Below are positions 5,898 through 7,003 of a DNA stretch of 7,003 nucleotides, in pieces. The DNA is taken from NCBI GenBank assembly GCA_946612185.1, contig CAMOEP010000111.1:1-7003 (forward strand). Reading direction: 5' to 3'. A model generated the notes under the pieces. It worked only from the letters and a program-made list of their open reading frames with translations, did no database searches and was not told the DNA's origin. The translations under genes were made by a program, and so were the position numbers. The stretch comes from an uncultured Ruminococcus sp. Lineage in GTDB: Bacteria; Bacillota; Clostridia; Oscillospirales; Ruminococcaceae. The stretch's first letter is position 1; each line of letters starts with the position of its first letter.

Positions 5898-7001
5898 TTA
5901 ATCGCTGATTATTCCATACCCTTTCAGTATTTCCAGATTTTCAGCTTTGCGTCTTTCAAGTTCTGCTGTTACCCATTCATGGAAACCGGAATTGTTAATG
6001 AATTCATTCAGGAACTCCGGCTGTTTATCCTGCCAGGATTCAGACAGGAAATAAAGAAAAGCTTCGTCTTCATCTGGATAATATGTGCATATTTTTTCGC
6101 ATTGCCTTGGATTGCACGGCTTTTTGAATTCTCGCATATAGTCCAGACTTGAATCAATATCATTGATTTTGTTCATTACCGGCAATGCGTATTTTATCAG
6201 ATTTACAGCACCTTTGTTCATAGCAGATATGAGTGACTCAGGTTTGTCAGAATAGTAACACGATTTGAAAAGCTGACCAATTATATTAGTGTCCCTCTCC
6301 TCTGCAAGTGCATTGTAAAAATCAAACATATAATTGAACCATATGTAATTCTTTATCGGGCTTTGATCTAAAGTGATCTTCTTTCGATATACAGTAGCGA
6401 TACCTCCCATTATTGCAAAAGCCTTGTCTCCTTCAGAATAATCCGGACTTTCTGTACGAAATGTAATGATGTGCAGTATCTCGTTATTTATAACTCTTAC
6501 GATGTAAGGATACCGCCCTTTGATGACCTTAAATCCAAAGGGTTCAAGTGCATTTCCGACAATTTCCTTGAACGCAGCATTTAAGGTCAGGGGCTTCTGC
6601 GGCTTTACCTCTTTGCCTGCGATAGTCATAATTATCGCAGGTCTTGCCTTTTTGAAATTCAGGAAAACAGTCTGCTCGTCGTTCTCCTCGGCATCTTCCG
6701 CACTGAATAATATATTGCTGTCGTCCATGCCGATGATCGGTGCAAGTTCTGATAAGCAATTCTCAACGAAAGTATAGTTTTCGCTGTTGTTGAGAATAAT
6801 GCAAAGCTGCTCCCATGTCATACCCTCCGCCAGAAACGGCTTCCACACTTTTTCTGACGGCAGAGATATATCATCACCAAAATAATCGTCAGCTCGCCCC
6901 ATAGCGAAAGTGTCCGCCTTTTTGCCGTTTTTTCCGTACATCTCCATTACTGCGCAATCGCTGTCGATAACGGTAGTGTTTATGCAGGTGGTTTTCAGCA
7001 T
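5898..7001 (-). CDS. Hypothetical protein with a weak DUF4304-like segment, start uncertain
   Basis: I do not recognise this 367-residue protein. It is acidic, soluble-looking and has no signal peptide or membrane span. Residues 1-90 read like a small separate domain. Residues 142-185 (AFKEIVGNALEPFGFKVIKG, then YIVRVINNEILHIITFRTE) resemble DUF4304 and related families, which have a GFK-kkG turn followed by strands; this match is weak. Residues 225-280 are helical, and C296, C301 and C305 form a CX4CX3C cluster of unknown meaning. The C-terminus (341-357) is a charged helix. The gene is AT-richer than its neighbours (18 G+C in 6301-6360 against 37 in 2281-2340), which may signal separate acquisition. 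The only candidate ATG (7001) is two bases from the edge, so its ribosome site cannot be seen and the frame may extend further. Confidence 0.72.
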   Translation of the reverse strand: MLKTTCINTTVIDSDCAVMEMYGKNGKKADTFAMGRADDYFGDDISLPSEKVWKPFLAEGMTWEQLCIILNNSENYTFVENCLSELAPIIGMDDSNILFSAEDAEENDEQTVFLNFKKARPAIIMTIAGKEVKPQKPLTLNAAFKEIVGNALEPFGFKVIKGRYPYIVRVINNEILHIITFRTESPDYSEGDKAFAIMGGIATVYRKKITLDQSPIKNYIWFNYMFDFYNALAEERDTNIIGQLFKSCYYSDKPESLISAMNKGAVNLIKYALPVMNKINDIDSSLDYMREFKKPCNPRQCEKICTYYPDEDEAFLYFLSESWQDKQPEFLNEFINNSGFHEWVTAELERRKAENLEILKGYGIISD

Positions 7002-7003
7002 TT

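Noticed and set aside
5345..5908. 187-residue open frame on the plus strand, and other overlapping frames across 3168-5674
   Set aside because: These are shifted frames of the permease and folate genes. They run through the terminator or lack any family signature.

Overview
The window looks like a piece of a bacterial chromosome, most likely from an anaerobic Bacillota of the class Clostridia, possibly Ruminococcus-like. That placement is inference. It rests on AAGGAG-type ribosome binding sites, canonical sigma-A promoters, tightly overlapping genes, a TTG start, a FolB-FolK fusion, and an amidase variant I recall from clostridia. There is no RNA gene, CRISPR array, insertion sequence or integrase that I can support.

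Left part (1-1914, minus strand). Reading leftward from the divergent promoter region, the order is a 63-residue lysine-rich DUF4236-like protein, a cytoplasmic-looking serine hydrolase of the beta-lactamase/esterase fold, and an N-acetylmuramoyl-L-alanine amidase that runs off the left edge. The first two are separated by 8 bases and share a strong promoter. The amidase may have its own weaker promoter.

Centre (1915-5868, plus strand). A 207-base divergent intergenic region carries one promoter for each direction. Rightward is a compact five-gene folate operon: an HD-domain phosphohydrolase, dihydropteroate synthase (folP), a fused dihydroneopterin aldolase / HPPK (folB-folK), dihydrofolate reductase (folA) and an ion-transporter-superfamily permease. 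Neighbouring genes are 3 bases apart or overlap by 4-8 bases, so translation is probably coupled. A strong intrinsic terminator follows the permease. The operon covers the steps from dihydroneopterin to dihydropteroate plus the final reduction to tetrahydrofolate. GTP cyclohydrolase (folE), the pABA genes and dihydrofolate synthase (folC) are not here.

Right part (5869-7003, minus strand). One AT-richer gene of unknown function converges on the operon. It has a faint DUF4304-like segment and a small cysteine cluster. Its start lies at the very edge of the window.

The most interesting lead is the HD-domain gene that opens the folate operon. Bacterial folate synthesis needs a phosphatase step between the FolE product and FolB that is often unassigned, and this enzyme is a reasonable candidate for it. 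The second lead is the uncharacterised permease coupled to dihydrofolate reductase.
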